From a candidate division WWE3 bacterium RIFCSPLOWO2_12_FULL_36_10 (GTDB lineage: Bacteria > Patescibacteriota > WWE3 > UBA101185 > UBA10185), in NCBI GenBank assembly GCA_001772985.1, contig MEVN01000005.1, positions 36,858 to 43,433 of the forward strand: 6,576 nt of DNA, written 5' to 3'. Below, piece after piece: positions 5,380 to 6,576 of this stretch (position 1 is its first letter; each line of letters opens with the position of its first letter). A program made the position numbers and the translations under genes. The notes below the pieces were generated by a model that saw nothing but the letters and a program-made list of their open reading frames with translations, was not told the origin of the DNA and did no database searches.

Positions 5380-6268
5380 GTGCTTTTTCTCCTTCAGCTT
5401 CATTAATAAGCTGTGAAATTAATTTATTTTTTGCCAAGACGCTTTTAATATACCACTTTTCTGTATCATTTTGCATCTGATCCATTAGAGTCTTATCTCC
5501 TGAAGCTATTATCATTTCCTCAATTTCCTTATCAGACACTTCTATTTTTTCATCCGAAACAAGTTTACTTAAGGCAAGCTCAGACTTTAAATTTTTTTCT
5601 GCAGTCGTTTTGTATTCTCCCCTTAACTGCTCAGACGTTTTATTTTGAGACTTCATGTATTGGTCAAGAGAAAGTCCAATTGACTCCGCTTGATTTACGA
5701 GCCTTGAAAGCATTCTGTCTATTTCGTCTTCAATTAAAATTTCTGGCAACTCTACTTCTGTTACTTCTACAACGTTGTCTATAATATTTGCAACCGTTAG
5801 ATGAATGTGGACGTCTTCTAGTTTTTCACCCTTCCTTAGCCTTTCCTCATTTAAGGTTTTGTCTTGTTTTTCTAATTTTTCAAACTGCTCTTTGATCTTT
5901 TTTCTAAAATCTCCTATTTTTATATCGGGCTTAGTTGCTATAGTCGCTATAAAGGTAAAATCTTTGTCCAAATCAAATTCTTTTATCTCAACTTTTGGAT
6001 TTGCAATTGGTTGAATCAGATGTTCTTTTAAAGCCTGTGAGTAATAAGTTTTTAAAAGTTCATTTACCACCTCGCCGTACAAAGAAGAAACATCTGTTTT
6101 TTCAAGTACCATTTCTTTTGGCGCGCGACCTTTTCTAAAACCCGGTATTTCAGCCCCATTTACAACATCGGTCAAAATTTTTTCGTAAGCTTGTTTTACC
6201 TTTTCAGAAGGGACTGTTACGGTTAGTTTTAATGTTGATTTTGGTAATTTTTCTACGTTTGTCTGCAT
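5366..6268 (-). CDS. tig: Trigger factor, PPIase-less short form
   Basis: Trigger factor is the ribosome-associated chaperone that shields nascent chains at the exit tunnel. The N-terminal ribosome-binding domain spans residues 1 to about 118, with the signature GFRKGRAPK at 43-51. A lysine/glutamate-rich linker (about 120-152, likely helical) follows. Residues 155-300 form the helical C-terminal cradle (VEVTEVELPEILIEDEIDRML, then DKEIEEMI and WYIKSVLAKNKL). The FKBP-type prolyl isomerase domain that normally separates these is missing. The protein has 300 residues rather than the usual roughly 430, with no frame disruption. The tail ends HDHK. ATG 6268 has no Shine-Dalgarno sequence but sits 9 nt after an extended -10 box. 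It heads the operon with clpP, tRNA-Val and the HD gene, and overlaps clpP by 14 bp. Loss of the PPIase domain is tolerated in some trigger factors, so this is probably functional. Confidence 0.93.
   Translation of the reverse strand: MQTNVEKLPKSTLKLTVTVPSEKVKQAYEKILTDVVNGAEIPGFRKGRAPKEMVLEKTDVSSLYGEVVNELLKTYYSQALKEHLIQPIANPKVEIKEFDLDKDFTFIATIATKPDIKIGDFRKKIKEQFEKLEKQDKTLNEERLRKGEKLEDVHIHLTVANIIDNVVEVTEVELPEILIEDEIDRMLSRLVNQAESIGLSLDQYMKSQNKTSEQLRGEYKTTAEKNLKSELALSKLVSDEKIEVSDKEIEEMIIASGDKTLMDQMQNDTEKWYIKSVLAKNKLISQLINEAEGEKAHDHK
5389..5394 (-). promoter_or_regulatory. Shine-Dalgarno site of clpP, decides its start
   Basis: AAGGAG on the minus strand, inside the last codons of tig, is spaced 9 nt from ATG 5379. 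It is the only strong Shine-Dalgarno sequence at a well-supported start in the window. It shows that the ribosome recognises such sites in operon-internal positions even though first genes lack them. Confidence 0.8.
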
Positions 6269-6277
6269 AGCTTTGAG

Positions 6278-6306
6278 ATTGTATCACAAGGTTAATCCTA
6301 GTTAAA
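6278..6306 (-). promoter_or_regulatory. Promoter of the tig-clpP-tRNA-HD operon
   Basis: The minus strand carries TGATACAAT, an extended -10 (TACAAT 6283-6278 preceded by TGA). A weak -35-like TTTAAC at 6306-6301 is spaced 17 bp. The predicted transcription start is about 6271, leaving a leader of around 3 nt before ATG 6268, so tig would be leaderless or nearly so. The spacer and -35 are covered by an inverted repeat (6288-6310). Confidence 0.6.
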
Positions 6307-6310
6307 CCTT
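6288..6310. repeat. Inverted repeat over the tig -35/spacer, possible operator
   Basis: AAGGTT (6288-6293) is mirrored by AACCTT (6305-6310). Adjacent AA/TT extends the match with one extra base on one side. It overlaps the tig -35 element and part of the spacer. A protein-binding site is possible but not shown; the six-base arms could be chance. Confidence 0.35.
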
Positions 6311-6345
6311 AAATTTGCGCTACAAATCCCAAATTTGCGCTACAA
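6311..6345 (+). repeat. Tandem 15-bp direct repeat, 20-bp period, in divergent promoter region
   Basis: AAATTTGCGCTACAA occurs at 6311-6325 and identically at 6331-6345, with a 5-bp spacer. The 20-bp period is close to two helical turns. The second copy supplies most of the -10 box TACAAT (6341-6346). The first supplies a poorer TACAAA. It could be a regulator binding pair or a small promoter duplication. Confidence 0.7.
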
Positions 6346-6346
6346 T
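6341..6346 (+). promoter_or_regulatory. -10 box for the small rightward ORF
   Basis: TACAAT lies 5 nt before ATG 6352, the same near-leaderless layout seen at the other first genes. There is no consensus -35. The box is formed by the end of the second direct-repeat copy. Confidence 0.5.
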
Positions 6347-6351
6347 AAGGT

Positions 6352-6552
6352 ATGATCAAAATGGAGGGTTTATCTGAATCGCATCAAGAATGGCCAAATT
6401 CAGATAGAAGTTTGGCTCTATTAACTAGATATGTTGAAGACAGGCATAGACAAAGTGAAGAAATAAAGCATCCGAGATTTCTGGTAAACAAAGACGATAC
6501 TGTTACTATGTCAAGTACCCCGTTTTTCAAGAACACTGTCTGCGTATTTTAG
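6352..6552 (+). CDS. Unrecognised small protein, 66 residues
   Basis: I do not recognise this ORF. It encodes a polar, charged product with an N-terminal segment rich in S, E, H and Q (residues 5-20), a likely helix LALLTRYVEDRHRQSEEIK (21-39) and a short tail ending NTVCVF. There is no signal peptide, membrane segment or zinc motif. Support for expression comes from the TACAAT box 5 nt upstream and the ATG start; an internal ATG at 6361 is an alternative. It could be a genuine small protein or the truncated front of a larger broken gene. Bases 6553-6576 after it hold a short AT-rich stretch and an ATG at 6564, too little to judge. Confidence 0.45.
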   Translation: MIKMEGLSESHQEWPNSDRSLALLTRYVEDRHRQSEEIKHPRFLVNKDDTVTMSSTPFFKNTVCVF

Positions 6553-6576
6553 TTTAAATTGATATGGTGACATTTT

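Noticed and set aside
5380..5403. ATG 5403 as clpP start
   Set aside because: The AAGGAG site lies downstream of it and is correctly spaced for ATG 5379. The extra eight residues (MKLKEKKH) are simply the Shine-Dalgarno region translated.
5805..6014. 69-codon plus-strand ORF
   Set aside because: It is antisense to tig and is a serine/phenylalanine-rich shadow of Lys/Glu-rich coding sequence.
1..6576. Alternative genetic code (UGA recoding as in some CPR lineages)
   Set aside because: No gene ends in TGA, but none contains an in-frame TGA either, so nothing here indicates recoding. The TAA in tgt cannot be explained that way.
1..6576. CRISPR array, transposase, integrase or defence system
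   Set aside because: No spaced repeats beyond the 15-bp pair were found. No protein motif of these classes appears in any supported ORF. The HD protein alone is housekeeping-like, not evidence for a defence locus.

Overview
The window looks like a piece of a small, AT-rich bacterial genome (about one third G+C by eye). The best guess is Patescibacteria/CPR, possibly a Microgenomates-like lineage. The guess rests on four things: a trigger factor with no PPIase domain, a threonyl-tRNA synthetase that starts directly at its HxxxH domain without a TGS domain, very tight gene packing, and transcription units whose first genes appear leaderless. This is inference from gene content. No marker here fixes the taxonomy. 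Stop codons are TAA or TAG, and no gene contains an in-frame TGA.

Layout, left to right. 1-707 (-) is the 5' part of thrS, which runs off the left edge. 742-1575 (-) is an unrecognised multi-span membrane protein. Between 1576 and 1597 lies a compact bidirectional promoter whose two -10 boxes overlap. To its right a (+) operon runs 1598-3694: a lysylphosphatidylglycerol-synthase-TM/flippase-like membrane protein, a miniature beta-carbonic-anhydrase-like protein, and a decayed tRNA-guanine transglycosylase (tgt). The tgt remnant has lost its catalytic segments, carries an in-frame TAA, and holds a GC-rich palindromic insert between its zinc ligands.

The right half is a (-) operon read from 6268 down to 3691: tig (trigger factor), clpP, tRNA-Val(GAC) and an HD-domain phosphohydrolase of the dGTPase/SAMHD1-like family. 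It meets tgt tail to tail with overlapping stop codons. A divergent regulatory region (6269-6351) separates tig from a 66-codon unrecognised ORF on the (+) strand. That region holds an inverted repeat and a 15-bp direct repeat at 20-bp spacing.

Functionally, tig and clpP pair co-translational folding with protein turnover, thrS and tRNA-Val serve translation, and the HD protein probably acts on nucleotides. The most notable signals are: (a) -10 boxes placed so that transcription would begin at or near the start codon of every promoter-proximal gene, while the internal gene clpP has a Shine-Dalgarno site; (b) the multiply lesioned but frame-preserving tgt remnant with its structured insert; and (c) a tRNA inside a protein operon whose 3' processing would leave a nearly leaderless mRNA for the next gene.
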